From Deltaproteobacteria bacterium (GTDB lineage Bacteria; Desulfobacterota_B; Binatia; UBA9968): 13,084 nt of DNA. The notes beneath the pieces are model-generated. The model was not told where the DNA came from. It did no database searches and saw only the letters and a program-made list of their open reading frames with translations. The stretch covers positions 1 through 13,084 of the forward strand of contig JAPUHZ010000270.1 in NCBI GenBank assembly GCA_027297485.1, written 5' to 3'. Both the position numbers and the translations under genes were made by a program. The first letter of the stretch is position 1; each line of letters opens with the position of its first letter. This document shows, piece after piece, positions 12,963 through 13,084 of the stretch.

Positions 12963-13084
12963 ATGGAGCAGGAAGCCAAGCCGGATAAGCTAGCGGTGCT
13001 GATAGACGCGGATAACGCGTCGCCAAGCATTGTAAAGGGCCTAACCTCGGAGATATCAAAGTACGGGGTTCCAGTGGTTAGTCG
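12963..13084 (+). CDS. NYN-domain (LabA/DUF88-like) protein, 5' part only
   Basis: From an ATG at 12963 the frame stays open to the window edge, giving 40 residues. LAVLIDADNASPS (10-22) is the first strand and acidic motif of the NYN domain, with D15 and D17 as likely metal ligands, and it is followed by a helix and EISKYGVPVVSR. NYN proteins have a PIN-like nuclease fold and probably act on RNA. The rest of the gene is beyond the window, so fused domains cannot be judged. The ribosome-binding site is weak (CGGAATATACC). A palindrome, GAACGTTC, lies at 12945-12952. Confidence 0.82.
   Translation, partial: MEQEAKPDKLAVLIDADNASPSIVKGLTSEISKYGVPVVS

Noticed and set aside
12809..13059. Two minus-strand frames near the right edge
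   Set aside because: Both overlap the pyrimidine tract and the NYN gene in antisense, and neither resembles a protein family.
7201..13084. CRISPR array
   Set aside because: The repeats found are palindromes, a two-copy direct repeat and degenerate tracts; none shows regular repeat-spacer spacing, and no cas gene is present.

Overview
The window is bacterial chromosome, probably from an uncultivated or environmental Gram-negative of the Desulfobacterota/Nitrospirota/NC10 kind. That placement is an inference from gene content and intergenic repeat style (DUF4175-MoxR cluster, many PIN toxins, an ORF6N remnant, REP-like palindromes), not from a marker gene. There are no rRNA or tRNA genes, no CRISPR array and no complete transposon.

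Left part (1-7190, minus strand). An AlkA-type 3-methyladenine DNA glycosylase runs off the left edge (865 down to 1). After a 336-base gap comes a tight three-gene operon, read right to left: a 1107-aa membrane-anchored DUF4175-type coiled-coil protein (7190-3867), a secreted TPR protein with a gluzincin (HExxH) peptidase domain (3866-2244), and a MoxR AAA+ ATPase (2239-1202). Genes two and three follow their neighbour by 0 and 4 bases. From the predicted topology, the DUF4175 C-terminal body and the peptidase both lie outside the inner membrane, with MoxR in the cytoplasm. The DUF58 and vWA partners usual for MoxR are absent from the window.

Middle (7191-9127). A palindrome-rich intergenic region separates this operon from a divergent gene for an EutA-like reactivase. 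That protein has an extra His/Asp/Glu-rich N-terminus and a His-rich C-terminal tail. No other ethanolamine genes are present.

Right part (9128-13084). This is a small-gene island with four toxin-antitoxin-type pairs. (1) A PIN nuclease, whose conserved N-terminus starts at an ATA rather than a normal start codon, is followed by an overlapping 69-aa protein; the pair is bracketed by a 32-base direct repeat. (2) A MazF/PemK toxin with its upstream antitoxin lies on the minus strand. (3) An AbrB antitoxin is followed by a VapC PIN toxin, with a promoter overlapped by an inverted repeat. (4) A ribbon-helix-helix antitoxin is followed by a second VapC, behind a near-consensus promoter. A decayed ORF6N-domain phage-type gene lies between pairs 1 and 2. 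A NYN-domain (PIN-like fold) gene begins at the right edge. Pyrimidine-rich degenerate repeats and palindromes fill several of the gaps.
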